Position numbers and translations under genes: made by a program
Shown here: positions 1-9,726 of the stretch, one piece after another
Layout of the letters: each line of letters starts with the position of its first letter
How positions within the stretch are numbered: the stretch's first letter is position 1
Assembly: GCF_001020985.1 (NCBI RefSeq)
Contig: NZ_CP011542.1
Coordinates: 992,001-1,056,000, forward strand
Source: Corynebacterium mustelae
Lineage (GTDB): Bacteria; Actinomycetota; Actinomycetes; Mycobacteriales; Mycobacteriaceae
Length of the DNA stretch: 64,000 bases
Reading direction: 5' to 3'
The notes under the pieces: generated by a model
Told to the model about the DNA's origin: nothing
The model's input: only the letters and a program-made list of their open reading frames with translations
The model's database searches: none

Positions 1-130
1 GTGTCTCTTGGGTGACTGTGGCGGATGTTTGGTGGGGATTGTTAATCCCACGTGATGCCGCTTGTTACGTGTTCTGCTTATGCTGGTTGCAAGAATGTTT
101 GTTGGGCTTTGCTAAAAGGAGGGTTTGCGT

Positions 131-322
131 ATGCCGGATCGTCACCCAATTTTTCATGATGTGGAGCGCCGAGCGGTTGCGGCGACAATCGTTGAGGAAA
201 ATGGCCAACGGTTATTGGTTTTGGATTTATTGCATGAGGATGGTTCTTCGTCACGCATATTGACGCTGAATGATTTTGATGCGCACCAATTGTTGTCAGT
301 ATGTCAACAATATGTGGACTAA
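131..322 (+). CDS. small conserved hypothetical protein, copy A
   Basis: A 63-residue acidic protein of unknown function. The ATG at 131 is chosen because AGGAGG at 117-122 lies 8 nt upstream; an in-frame TTG at 125 is less likely. The core (EEN, a hydrophobic stretch, EDG, then LNDFDAHQL and a C-terminal CQQYVD) matches position by position the core of the next gene (488-763: EEN, EDG, LNMYDAKRL, CELFM). The two are therefore tandem paralogues. There is no signal peptide, membrane segment or cysteine pair. It is probably a small cytoplasmic protein, but no function can be assigned. Confidence 0.75.
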   Translation: MPDRHPIFHDVERRAVAATIVEENGQRLLVLDLLHEDGSSSRILTLNDFDAHQLLSVCQQYVD

Positions 323-487
323 CGCGGTCGTGTTTCGCTAGCTTTTCGACGAATGAGCACCGCGCTTGTCATATCGGAAACGGCCGTTACCCCTAATTTG
401 GGTAAATGGTTTCTGTGACCCACCGAGGTGGGCGGTGAACATTTAAGATTGAAGTTAATTGTCCGCTTGCGAATTTAAGGGGTTCCC

Positions 488-763
488 ATGTCCGAATTGA
501 AGCCAACTTTCACCGATGTGAAATCGCGCAAGATCATCACCCGCCTAATTGAGGAAAATACGTTTGAGTATCTTGTGGTGGAGCAAATCAGCGAGGATGG
601 CACCACTTCTGAGCAGATTTTACAGCTAAACATGTACGACGCGAAGCGCCTTTCGCAAGCATGTGAGTTGTTTATGCAGCGCAGCATCGCCCGGAACTTT
701 GCTGATTTCGCAGGCCACCTCACCCCAACCGACCGGGACGATATTTTCCACGAAGAAGATTAA
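488..763 (+). CDS. small conserved hypothetical protein, copy B (paralogue of 131-322)
   Basis: A 91-residue protein starting at an ATG preceded by AAGGGG. Its first 60 residues align with the upstream gene (shared EEN...EDG(S/T)(S/T)S...LN..DA.(Q/R)LS..C pattern). It then carries an extra charged C-terminal tail of about 25 residues ending in DDIFHEED. It is followed directly by a strong terminator, so the pair may be a self-contained transcription unit. I do not recognise the family. Soluble and cytoplasmic by composition. Confidence 0.8.
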   Translation: MSELKPTFTDVKSRKIITRLIEENTFEYLVVEQISEDGTTSEQILQLNMYDAKRLSQACELFMQRSIARNFADFAGHLTPTDRDDIFHEED

Positions 764-782
764 TCCGTTTCGGTTTAGACTT

Positions 783-818
783 AAACCTGCCTGGCGTACC
801 CACGTTAGGCAGGTTTTT
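783..818 (+). terminator. intrinsic terminator after the small paralogue pair
   Basis: A 10-bp stem AAACCTGCCT / AGGCAGGTTT with a 14-nt loop, ending in a run of T. It separates the small hypothetical genes from cobF. Confidence 0.85.
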
Positions 819-840
819 AGTTTCGTCGGGCAAGGTAAAT

Positions 841-1584
841 ATGCGTGAGATCGTAGTAATTGGTATCGGCGCGGGGAATCCGCAACATATTACGTTGGAA
901 GGGGTTGCCGCTTTAGAACGTGCCGACGTCGTCGTGGCGCTGGATAAGGGGGACGTGAAAGACGACTTAATGGGCGTTAGGCGCGAGATCCTTCGCGCCC
1001 ATAACCCGGACATTGCGGTGATTGCGGTTGCCGATCCACCACGGGACCGCAGTCCGCGCGACTATGCTGCTGAAGTACACCGGTGGCATGATCAGCGTGC
1101 CCAGCTATTGGAAGCCACCATTGTTGAAAATACCGAGCCGGATGGGGTGGCGGCGTTTTTAGTGTGGGGCGACCCGTCGCTATACGACTCGACGTTGCGG
1201 ATTATTGAACGCTTTACAACACCAGTGACTGTGACAGTGATTCCTGGTATCACGGCAGTGCAAGCGTTGACAGCGGCACACAAGATTCTTCTTAATCGAG
1301 TAGGAGAGGAGATTGTGATAACCACCGGTCGAAATGTGGCGGCGGGTGCTAGGCATCGCAATTGTGTGGTGATGCTTGATGGGGGTGCCGCGTGGCTGGA
1401 ATCAGTAACCCCCCACACATACATATGGTGGGGGGCGTATGTGGGAACACCGAGCGAGGTGTTAATCCACGGTTATGTTTCAGAGATTGGAGCCGAACTG
1501 GCGGAGCTAAAGAAGAAGCTGCGTGCCGAGCACGGTTGGATCATGGATATTTATTTATTGCGTGAGCTTGATAGTTCCTCATAG
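841..1584 (+). CDS. cobF: precorrin-6A synthase (deacetylating), CobF
   Basis: A 247-residue SAM-dependent tetrapyrrole methylase. In the aerobic cobalamin pathway CobF methylates C-1 of precorrin-5 and releases the acetyl group. The sequence shows the N-terminal GIGAGNP nucleotide-binding loop, an LDKG motif, the AFLVWGDPSLYDSTLRI block typical of CobF, VIPGITAVQAL, and a C-terminal GWIMD-YLLR signature. Length is normal for the family. It stands alone: no other cob gene is visible in the window, so the rest of the pathway must lie elsewhere or be absent. Its last 34 nt overlap the convergent gene 1551-1817. Confidence 0.93.
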   Translation: MREIVVIGIGAGNPQHITLEGVAALERADVVVALDKGDVKDDLMGVRREILRAHNPDIAVIAVADPPRDRSPRDYAAEVHRWHDQRAQLLEATIVENTEPDGVAAFLVWGDPSLYDSTLRIIERFTTPVTVTVIPGITAVQALTAAHKILLNRVGEEIVITTGRNVAAGARHRNCVVMLDGGAAWLESVTPHTYIWWGAYVGTPSEVLIHGYVSEIGAELAELKKKLRAEHGWIMDIYLLRELDSSS

Positions 1585-1817
1585 CGTCGGATTACCTGTT
1601 TTGCCGGTGGGTTGGTGGCGTGGCTTCCGTCGGAATACAAGACGGTTGGTACCACTCGATTTCCGTTATTTACGGATTTCACCCATTCGCCAGCGTCAGG
1701 ATTGTCTTCGACGTCGATATTTGTATAGGGGATTCCTGCCGAATCCAGTGCAGCTACTAGCTTCTGGCAGAAAGGGCACCATGTGGTGGTGTGGAGGGTA
1801 ACTAATTCGTTGCTCAT
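1551..1817 (-). CDS. glutaredoxin-like protein / mycoredoxin
   Basis: An 88-residue thioredoxin-fold protein with the dithiol motif TWCPFC at residues 12-17, a VVPTV cis-proline loop and a short C-terminal helix. In Actinobacteria such proteins (mycoredoxin-1) reduce mycothiol mixed disulfides in the cytoplasm; NrdH-type electron donors look similar. The start is set at MSNEL because GGAG precedes it at a good distance. A longer in-frame extension to 2009 is basic, poorly protein-like and has no evident RBS. The 3' end overlaps cobF convergently. Mycoredoxin versus another NrdH-like redoxin is not settled. Confidence 0.85.
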   Translation of the reverse strand: MSNELVTLHTTTWCPFCQKLVAALDSAGIPYTNIDVEDNPDAGEWVKSVNNGNRVVPTVLYSDGSHATNPPAKQVIRRYEELSSSRNK

Positions 1818-2030
1818 AATTACTCCAACGTATGTGGCGCAGGAATAATTCCCGGTGGTGACAGTAGTCCGACAGTGACGAAGAACTGGTGAAGTAGCTA
1901 CGTGAGGTTTTTCAAGATCATGGGTTGTGGATGGGCGCGTTCTTGGTGTTTTGAGGGGATGTGCACTGGTGAAAAATAGCGTCTTGCTGGATTTCAAGAT
2001 GGTTAGCACTGAATTTTAGGTGTAGCGATT

Positions 2031-2056
2031 TTGATAAGTGTGATTTGAGTTATAAT
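2031..2056 (+). promoter_or_regulatory. putative promoter of the beta-glucoside operon
   Basis: A perfect TATAAT at 2051-2056 preceded by TTGATA at 2031-2036. The 14-nt spacer is short, so the -35 assignment is weak. Transcription from here would start about 45 nt before the antiterminator site at 2108. Confidence 0.5.
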
Positions 2057-2107
2057 TTCAGTTTTATGTGACGGGTATGGCTTATTATTAAACGTAATCG
2101 GCTATAA

Positions 2108-2137
2108 GGCCTGTTACTCCGGCAGCGAGGCAGAACC
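2108..2137 (+). promoter_or_regulatory. ribonucleic antiterminator (RAT) site for a LicT/BglG protein
   Basis: A 30-nt element beginning GGCCTGTTACT and ending GGCAGAACC. It matches the known RAT layout (GGATTGTTACTG...GGCAAAACC) for BglG/LicT-family antiterminators. The cognate protein is encoded at the end of the same operon (5641-6471). When bound, the RAT hairpin would prevent formation of the overlapping hairpin at 2135-2170. Confidence 0.88.
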
Positions 2138-2170
2138 TTAAGCGAAACCCCTCAAAGGGTTTGCTTTGGT
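2135..2170 (+). terminator. leader terminator hairpin overlapping the RAT
   Basis: ACC..AAGC-g-AAACCC pairs with GGGTTTGCTT.GGT around a 6-nt loop. Its 5' arm shares 2135-2137 with the RAT, so the two structures exclude each other. The T-run (2186-2191) is displaced about 16 nt from the stem, which is unusual for an intrinsic terminator. Confidence 0.65.
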
Positions 2171-2248
2171 GCTTTGCGTGCGGAGTTTTTTCTTTTGGGG
2201 TTTCGGTTAGGGGTGGTCTCGCATACTTTAAGAAAGGACGGCTTCATA

Positions 2249-4162
2249 ATGAGCGAGAAGGTGCGGGACTACCCCAAACTGGCCCGCGACATAATTGAAC
2301 TTGTCGGCGGCAGGGACAATGTTCACCAGGTTGCACGGTGTGCGACCAGACTTCGGTTAGAACTCAAAACCACTCCCGAGGGAGCGCGCGAAAAAGTCGG
2401 GGAATTACCTGGAGTGATCACCGTGGTGGAAAAAGGTGGCCAGTTTCAGGTGGTGATCGGCAATCACGTCGGCGATGTTTACGATGTGGTTGTTGAAGAA
2501 CTTGATCTTGATCCGGAAGCGGCGGAGGCCGGAGAAAAACCAACGGTGTTAAACCGGATTATCGCTATGATGTCTGCGGTGTTTGCCCCGTTTATCTACG
2601 TGCTGGCGGCGGCTGGTTTGATTCAGGGCTTGCTGATCATTGCAAAAACTATCAACCCCGCGGTGGAGCAAACTGGTGCGTTCGAGATCTTCACATTCAT
2701 TTCTTGGACACCGTTTACGTTCCTACCTATTTTGATTGCTATCACTGCGGCGCAATTTTTTAAGGTGAACACGTTCATTGCTGTTGCGTGTGCCGCGGCA
2801 TTGGTGAACCCAGATTTCACGGCGATTGCAGCACGGATCGTGGATGGGGAAGCCGTGAGTTTTTTCGGCATTGCGCTCTCGCCTACCACGTACACGTCTA
2901 CGGTGCTGCCACCATTGATTTTGGTGTGGGTGCTGTCTTATGTGGAGCGTTGGTGCCGAAGGGTACTGCCAAGTGTCGTGATTCAACTATTTACTCCGTT
3001 GATTTGTATTGCCATTATGGTGCCGTTAACAATTCTCGCGATCGGCCCGATTTCTGCCTCTGGCGCAAACTTCGTTGCAGACGGATACAACTGGTTGGTT
3101 GATTTATTCCCGCCACTAGCAGCAGCGATTATTGGTGGGTTTTGGCAGGTGCTGGTTATTTTCGGTGTGCACTGGGGCGTGACTCCGATGATCTTGGCGA
3201 ATTTTGAACAATATGGTTTTGATAGCTTCCAAGTATTTCAAACCGCGGCAGTAATTGGCCAAGTAGGAGCCGCTGTTGGGGTATTCCTCAAATCTCGTAG
3301 CAAGGAAATGAAACAAGTAGCAGCTTCTGCCTCGCTAACGGGCGTATTTGGTATCACCGAGCCAGCGATCTATGGTGTCACTCTCCGGCTGAAGAAACCC
3401 TTTGTCTGCGGTTGTATAGCCGGCGCGGTTGGTGCCGTGGTCGTGGCGTTGTTTGGATCTAAGCAGTATGTTTACGCTGGTCTTCCAGGGCCATTGACAG
3501 TTTTGAACGCTTATAGTCCAGGGACGAATTCGTTGCTGGGGCAAATAATCGGTTGTTGTGTAGCTTTCTTCGGCGCGATCTTACTGGTGCAATTCATCGG
3601 GTTTGTCGACCTGGTTGATGAACAACCCAAAGAGATTGATAACGAAGAAGTCGAGTTTTACGCAACTCAATCGGCTAAACCTGATGCCTTGAAAATCGCT
3701 AATCCGGTCAGCGGGACAGTGCTTTCGTTGGAGGAAGTGGATGACCCGGTGTTTGCCAGTGGTTCGATGGGGCATGGCTTTGCAATCAGGCCGACCGATA
3801 ATAAGGTGTATGCGCCATTTTCTGGCGAGGTCGCTACCGTATTCCCATCAGGTCATGCCGTTGGCGTAATTTCTGACGACGGCGTGGAAGTACTCATTCA
3901 TGTCGGTATCGACACAGTCACTTTAGATGGTGCCCCTTTTGCAATCCGTGTGTCCAAGGGAGAACGAGTAGCGGCCGGCCAGTTGTTGCTGGAATTTGAT
4001 TCCGATGCAATTGAAAAGGCGGGTTTGAGCACCGTAACACCAGTACTGGTCACTAATAGTAAAGAGTTTAGGGATATTGCCATTCGGCCCACAGCCGTAG
4101 CACATCACGGCGAAGAAATACTTGTGCTTTTCCCGGCACCCGATCACGCTCAATCACGATAA
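2249..4162 (+). CDS. bglF: PTS beta-glucoside-specific EIIBCA component
   Basis: A 637-residue three-domain permease that imports and phosphorylates aryl-beta-glucosides such as salicin or arbutin. The EIIB domain (1-90) carries the phospho-cysteine in HQVARCATRLRL (C31). The EIIC membrane domain (about 105-460) has the HWGVTP and GITEPAIYGVTLRLKKPF signatures. The EIIA domain (about 490-637) carries the VLIHVGIDTV active-site histidine near residue 550. The ATG at 2249 is preceded by AAAGGA. An in-frame extension back to 2174 would run into the leader and is rejected. It is the first gene of the bglF-bglA-licT operon and should be induced by substrate through the RAT. Confidence 0.96.
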   Translation: MSEKVRDYPKLARDIIELVGGRDNVHQVARCATRLRLELKTTPEGAREKVGELPGVITVVEKGGQFQVVIGNHVGDVYDVVVEELDLDPEAAEAGEKPTVLNRIIAMMSAVFAPFIYVLAAAGLIQGLLIIAKTINPAVEQTGAFEIFTFISWTPFTFLPILIAITAAQFFKVNTFIAVACAAALVNPDFTAIAARIVDGEAVSFFGIALSPTTYTSTVLPPLILVWVLSYVERWCRRVLPSVVIQLFTPLICIAIMVPLTILAIGPISASGANFVADGYNWLVDLFPPLAAAIIGGFWQVLVIFGVHWGVTPMILANFEQYGFDSFQVFQTAAVIGQVGAAVGVFLKSRSKEMKQVAASASLTGVFGITEPAIYGVTLRLKKPFVCGCIAGAVGAVVVALFGSKQYVYAGLPGPLTVLNAYSPGTNSLLGQIIGCCVAFFGAILLVQFIGFVDLVDEQPKEIDNEEVEFYATQSAKPDALKIANPVSGTVLSLEEVDDPVFASGSMGHGFAIRPTDNKVYAPFSGEVATVFPSGHAVGVISDDGVEVLIHVGIDTVTLDGAPFAIRVSKGERVAAGQLLLEFDSDAIEKAGLSTVTPVLVTNSKEFRDIAIRPTAVAHHGEEILVLFPAPDHAQSR

Positions 4163-5620
<1,458 letters not shown>

Positions 5621-5640
5621 CAAGAATTCGTGGAGTATCA

Positions 5641-6471
5641 ATGGAAGTTATCCGCGTTCTCAATAACAATGCTGTTTTATGTACCGACGGTTGCGGACAG
5701 ACGATACTCCTCGGACGCGGGTTGGGGTTTGGTAAGCGCCTGGGTGATGTGATTGATCCAAGTGAAGCAGAACAAGTTTTTGTTCCTAACGCTGCCCTAA
5801 GCATTACTAACCTCACCCAACTTTCTGCGGATATTCCGTTGGAAATGATTCAACTAGCGGCAGAAATTGCCCATTTGGTGGGGCGAAGAGACAGCCAAGC
5901 GTTGGTCCTCGCATTAGCCGACCACATAAGCTTTGCGGTCGAACGTGCAACACAAAATATCGCTATGGAATATCCGTTACGCTGGGAAATCTCCCAACTA
6001 TTCCCCGCAGAATTTGCGCTGGGGCAAAAGGCGTTAAAACTAATTAATGACCGGACTGGTTGCACATTGCCTGGCGACGAGGCGGCTTTGCTTGCGATGC
6101 ATTTTGTGAATGCTCAATTCAATCGCCTTGGCGTGGCTCACACCCTGCCACATACGCTGACTGATGTCCTTCGTATCGTCGAATCAGGAATCGGTTTTCC
6201 GCTTGATCGAGATTCTATAGACGTTGCACGCTTTATCACCCACTTGCGATACCTCTTCGTTCGTCTTGAGCAAGGAAAGCTAGCTGGAGGGCCAATGGCT
6301 AGGTTGAGCGCGGTCATAGCACAGGAGGCTCCAGCTTCCTATGCTGTCGCACAGCAAGTGGCTGCCGAGTTGAAGCCACAACATGGTGAGCTTAGTGCAA
6401 ACGAGATTGGTTATCTTGCGCTGCATATTGAACGGTTAACGCGTGTTACCAACGAAAAAGTGCTAGGTTAA
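5641..6471 (+). CDS. licT: LicT/BglG-family transcriptional antiterminator
   Basis: A 276-residue RNA-binding regulator. The N-terminal CAT domain (1-56) includes NNNAVL and GRGLGFGKRLGD, which bind the RAT RNA. Two PRD domains follow (about 65-170 and 171-276), with histidines in LADHISFAVER and LAMHFVN that are typical targets of PTS phosphorylation. When the sugar is transported, EII dephosphorylates the protein and it stabilises the RAT at 2108-2137. It is the last gene of the operon it controls, so the system is autoregulated. The symbol bglG would be equally valid. Confidence 0.93.
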   Translation: MEVIRVLNNNAVLCTDGCGQTILLGRGLGFGKRLGDVIDPSEAEQVFVPNAALSITNLTQLSADIPLEMIQLAAEIAHLVGRRDSQALVLALADHISFAVERATQNIAMEYPLRWEISQLFPAEFALGQKALKLINDRTGCTLPGDEAALLAMHFVNAQFNRLGVAHTLPHTLTDVLRIVESGIGFPLDRDSIDVARFITHLRYLFVRLEQGKLAGGPMARLSAVIAQEAPASYAVAQQVAAELKPQHGELSANEIGYLALHIERLTRVTNEKVLG

Positions 6472-6567
6472 CACACGCCCTGCCCCCGATATGTCTGAGG
6501 TAAGCAGTGGCTTTTGGGGTATAAAACATGTATAGCCAGCGGTTAAAATGTGGTGCCAGGATGCGGG

Positions 6568-6582
6568 CATAATAGATCTATG
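6568..6582 (+). promoter_or_regulatory. -10 box giving a leaderless mRNA for the DyP peroxidase
   Basis: CATAAT at 6568-6573 ends 6 nt before the ATG at 6580, and no Shine-Dalgarno sequence is present. The transcript probably begins at or next to the start codon. Confidence 0.6.
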
Positions 6583-7500
6583 ACTCACCAAACTGGAATT
6601 ACCGCTCTTGGTACCACGGATCACTTGTACCTAGAGCTTGATGTGGCTAGCGGAACCAACCCGAAAGACGCAGTAGGGCAGCTAGCCGCCGCAATCAATC
6701 TCCCCACCACTGTCGGCGCAAATGTCGTGGTAGGGGTGCGTCCTGAGCTATGGGCGGATGTTGCTGCTAATGAATTTGTTCCTCATGATGTTCATGGATT
6801 CAACGAACCAATCCAAGGGATAGACTCTTATGAAATGCCTGCTACTCAGCATGATGCGTGGATATGGGTGGCCTCGTTTTCCAGATCGCAGTCCTTTGAT
6901 GTTGCAAAGCACATCATGGCGCAGCTGTCTGGCTGTTTTACCGTAGCCGATGAAACAGTCGGTTGGGCCTATGAAATCAACCGCGATCTCACTGGCTTCG
7001 AGGATGGAACCGAAAATCCTGGTGCGCTTGAAGCCCCCGGTATTGTTGGGGTTCCAGCTGGACAGCCAGGTGCGGGATCTTCCGTAGTGCTATTCCAAAA
7101 ATGGGGACACCGCGTCAAAGAATGGGATGATTTGTCAGTCGATAAGCAGCAGGCGGTTATTGGCCGAACCAAACACGATAGCGTTGAGTTGCCTGAAGAA
7201 TCCATGCCGGAATCTTCCCACGTATCACGATCAGTTGTGGAAGTAGACGGTGAGGAACAAGACGTGTTCCGTCGAAATACCTCGTATGGTGAGCTGACCA
7301 ATCACGGCACGACTTTCGTCGGATTCTCTTTTCAACAATGGCGGCTGGAGCAAATGCTACGTCAAATGGCTGGTGCAGATGGCGGCCCTCGCGATGCATT
7401 GACATACTTTACCGATGCACTAACTGGGGCGTGGTATGTCTGTCCGTCAGTTGCTGGTTTGCTAGCTGTCGCGCAACCGTTCGTGGAAGAAGAAGACTAA
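6580..7500 (+). CDS. DyP-type (YfeX-like) haem peroxidase
   Basis: A 306-residue dye-decolorising peroxidase. Diagnostic blocks are the catalytic GFEDGTENP loop (the GXXDG motif), FQKWGHRVKEWDDLSVDKQQ, VIGRTKHDSVELPEE and SHVSR, and RRNTSYGELTNHGTTFVGFSFQQ. The whole resembles class B/YfeX enzymes. It has no signal peptide, so it is cytoplasmic unless loaded into an encapsulin, and no encapsulin gene is visible nearby. The start at 6580 is supported by the -10 box just upstream rather than by an RBS; an in-frame start at 6550 is less likely. It is convergent with folA. Confidence 0.9.
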   Translation: MTHQTGITALGTTDHLYLELDVASGTNPKDAVGQLAAAINLPTTVGANVVVGVRPELWADVAANEFVPHDVHGFNEPIQGIDSYEMPATQHDAWIWVASFSRSQSFDVAKHIMAQLSGCFTVADETVGWAYEINRDLTGFEDGTENPGALEAPGIVGVPAGQPGAGSSVVLFQKWGHRVKEWDDLSVDKQQAVIGRTKHDSVELPEESMPESSHVSRSVVEVDGEEQDVFRRNTSYGELTNHGTTFVGFSFQQWRLEQMLRQMAGADGGPRDALTYFTDALTGAWYVCPSVAGLLAVAQPFVEEED

Positions 7501-7535
7501 TCTGGCCACGATGTCTCAGGCTATGGGTTCGGGGT

Positions 7536-8009
7536 TTAACCTCGGACCCAGGTTTCAAACCTGTAATACAGCCCGCTGGTCGACAGCAACCACTCACTGC
7601 GAGCGCAGCAGGTGAAGTCGGTGGGAATATCTGGGGCGTAAACCGCAGCGCCTGCTAAGTCGGCTGCGGTGAGGGGGGCGTCGATAAGCGTGCGTTCGAT
7701 GACTGCAACATCGGCAATTGTCGCAGCATACAACTGACCACCACCAATTATCCAACCACTCGTTGGGATTGTATCGGTTACTTCGGCGCCAGCTGACCAC
7801 TGCCCGGCAGGTCTGCGGGAGATAATGATATTTTTACGTCCAGGCAGGGGAGTCTTAGGAAGCGATTCCCAAGTTTTGCGCCCCATGATGACATCGGAAC
7901 CAAGGGTTTTTTCTTTGAAATGTTTGAGATCCTCCGGAACATGCCAGGGCATGGCTGTGCCGTCCCCGATGATCCCCGTTTCGTTTTGCGCCCAGATTGC
8001 AGATAGCAT
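7536..8009 (-). CDS. folA: dihydrofolate reductase
   Basis: A 157-residue NADPH-dependent enzyme that reduces dihydrofolate to tetrahydrofolate. It shows the N-terminal SAIWAQNETGIIGDGTAMPWHVPEDLKHFK block with the active-site acidic residue, MGRKTWESLP, and IIISRRP. The start is set at MLSAIW, seven nt after the thyA stop codon; an upstream in-frame ATG would lie inside thyA. thyA-folA form a two-gene operon, which links dTMP synthesis to regeneration of the folate it oxidises. Confidence 0.94.
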   Translation of the reverse strand: MLSAIWAQNETGIIGDGTAMPWHVPEDLKHFKEKTLGSDVIMGRKTWESLPKTPLPGRKNIIISRRPAGQWSAGAEVTDTIPTSGWIIGGGQLYAATIADVAVIERTLIDAPLTAADLAGAAVYAPDIPTDFTCCARSEWLLSTSGLYYRFETWVRG

Positions 8010-8016
8010 TATCGAA

Positions 8017-8823
8017 CTAGACCGCCACCTGCGCCCGAATGGTCGGGTGCGGATCGTAGCCAACGAAATTTACGCTATCGAAGGTGTAGGAGAATAGATC
8101 CGGTGCTTTTTCCAACTCAAGTTGTGGATAAGGGCGCGGCTGACGGCTTAATTGCAATGCGACCTGGTCACGGTGGTTATCGTAAATATGGCAATCGCCA
8201 CCGGTCCAAATGAACTCTCCGACTTCCAATCCTGCTTGCTGCGCAAACATATGGGTCAGTAGAGAATACGATGCGATGTTAAACGGCACACCTAAAAACA
8301 TGTCGGCGCTGCGTTGATACAGTTGGCAGGACAACTTACCGTCTGCAACATATAACTGGAATAACAAGTGACATGGCGGAAGCGCCATGTTGGTCAACTC
8401 CGACACATTCCACGCGGAGACGATATTGCGGCGCGAATCTGGGTCAGATTTCAATAAATTCAAAGCAGCAGAGATTTGATCGATGTGGTGGCCATCAGGA
8501 GTTGGCCAGCTTCGCCATTGCACGCCGTACACAGGACCCAGCTCGCCAGATTCATCAGCCCACTCATTCCAAATACGGATGCCATTATCCTGCAACCAAC
8601 CAACATTGGACGACCCCTGTAAGAACCACAACAGCTCGCCCACGACGGAGTGGGTGTGGACTTTTTTCGTGGTTATTAATGGAAAACTTGTTGCCAAATC
8701 AAATCGCATCTGTTGAGCAAAAAGACTTGTGGTGCCAGTTCCCGTACGGTCACCCTTGCGGGTGCCTTCCGCTAAGATTTTCCGCAAGAGATCTTCATAT
8801 GGGGTGGGAATGGCAACAGTCAT
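8017..8823 (-). CDS. thyA: thymidylate synthase ThyA
   Basis: A 268-residue enzyme making dTMP from dUMP with methylenetetrahydrofolate. The catalytic cysteine is in [14 protein letters not shown]; other signatures are [37 protein letters not shown] and the C-terminal YDPHPTI. Full length. On the minus strand TACACT (plus 8832-8837) lies 8 nt before the ATG with a TTGTTT-like -35 about 16 nt further on, which suggests a leaderless thyA-folA transcript. Confidence 0.97.
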   Translation of the reverse strand: MTVAIPTPYEDLLRKILAEGTRKGDRTGTGTTSLFAQQMRFDLATSFPLITTKKVHTHSVVGELLWFLQGSSNVGWLQDNGIRIWNEWADESGELGPVYGVQWRSWPTPDGHHIDQISAALNLLKSDPDSRRNIVSAWNVSELTNMALPPCHLLFQLYVADGKLSCQLYQRSADMFLGVPFNIASYSLLTHMFAQQAGLEVGEFIWTGGDCHIYDNHRDQVALQLSRQPRPYPQLELEKAPDLFSYTFDSVNFVGYDPHPTIRAQVAV

Positions 8824-8932
8824 GGTTCACAAGTGTACTGGTACTTGAAGGAAAAACAACATGACTGTTCTGGCCGGGCACAACAGGGCTTGTTGGAGTG
8901 TGAGCGTCTGCTGCAATTAAAGCCAGCAAGGA

Positions 8933-9691
8933 CTAATAGGAGCCGTTTTCTTCCCGGAAAGTCGCTGCCAAATCGAGAATTTCGTCTGCTAATTCTGGCC
9001 GACAGATCAGAATATCTGGCAGGTACGTGTCCTTGTTGTTGTAGGTTAATTCGGTGCCATCCAGGCGGGAACAATGCAAGCCCGCAGCCTTACATACCCC
9101 GACCGGGGCGGCAGAATCCCATTCGTATTGGCCACCAGCGTGGATATATGCATCGTAATCGCCAAGCAGCACATGCATTGCTTTAGCGCCAGCTGACCCC
9201 AGCGGATCAGCGCTGAACCCCAATTTTTCTGCCACATAGTGGGCGACTGCCGGGGCGCGATTATGAGATACCGCAATCCGTTTGGAGAATGGGCCAGTAA
9301 CTGCACGAGCTTCACCAGAGTGGAAAACTACCCCTAGATCAGGAAGCCCCACAGCGGCATGAGTAGGAACCCCGTTTTCAACCAGCGCAATATGCACAGC
9401 CCAATCTTGCCTACCTGTAGCAAATTCCTTGGTTCCATCAAGCGGGTCAATGATCCAGACGCGATCCTTACCAAGGCGTTCGGGGTTATCGGCGGCCTCC
9501 TCCGATAAGAAGCCATCATCAGGGCGGTGTTGGTCGAGTACTCGGGCAATCCAGTTTTGGGCGAGATCGTCGCCAGCGTCGCCAAGTGCCCGGTCGCGTA
9601 ACACACCGACGGTGCGAATCCCCTTGAGGATATCGCCTGTTCCCTTGGCAAGACGGTAGGTCAAAGTGGCATCGGTGAAATGAGCTGTCAT
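8933..9691 (-). CDS. cysQ: 3'(2'),5'-bisphosphate nucleotidase CysQ
   Basis: A 252-residue inositol monophosphatase-fold enzyme that removes PAP produced by sulfate assimilation. Metal-binding motifs are visible: SEEAADN, WIIDPLDGTKEFATGR (the DPLDGT box) and YEWDSAAPVGV (the WDxAA box). The start MTAHFTD is chosen because TAAGCT lies 8 nt upstream on the minus strand and the extension to 9772 would run into the divergent lhr gene. cysQ and lhr share only 35 nt of intergenic DNA, so their promoters must interleave. Confidence 0.92.
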   Translation of the reverse strand: MTAHFTDATLTYRLAKGTGDILKGIRTVGVLRDRALGDAGDDLAQNWIARVLDQHRPDDGFLSEEAADNPERLGKDRVWIIDPLDGTKEFATGRQDWAVHIALVENGVPTHAAVGLPDLGVVFHSGEARAVTGPFSKRIAVSHNRAPAVAHYVAEKLGFSADPLGSAGAKAMHVLLGDYDAYIHAGGQYEWDSAAPVGVCKAAGLHCSRLDGTELTYNNKDTYLPDILICRPELADEILDLAATFREENGSY

Positions 9692-9726
9692 AGCTATCAA
9701 GCTTAGTTGTTTGATTGAATGAGAAC

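Noticed and set aside
7525..7549. Hairpin between the DyP gene and folA
   Set aside because: The arms need G-U pairs and leave a one-base loop; it overlaps the folA 3' end, and no T-run follows.
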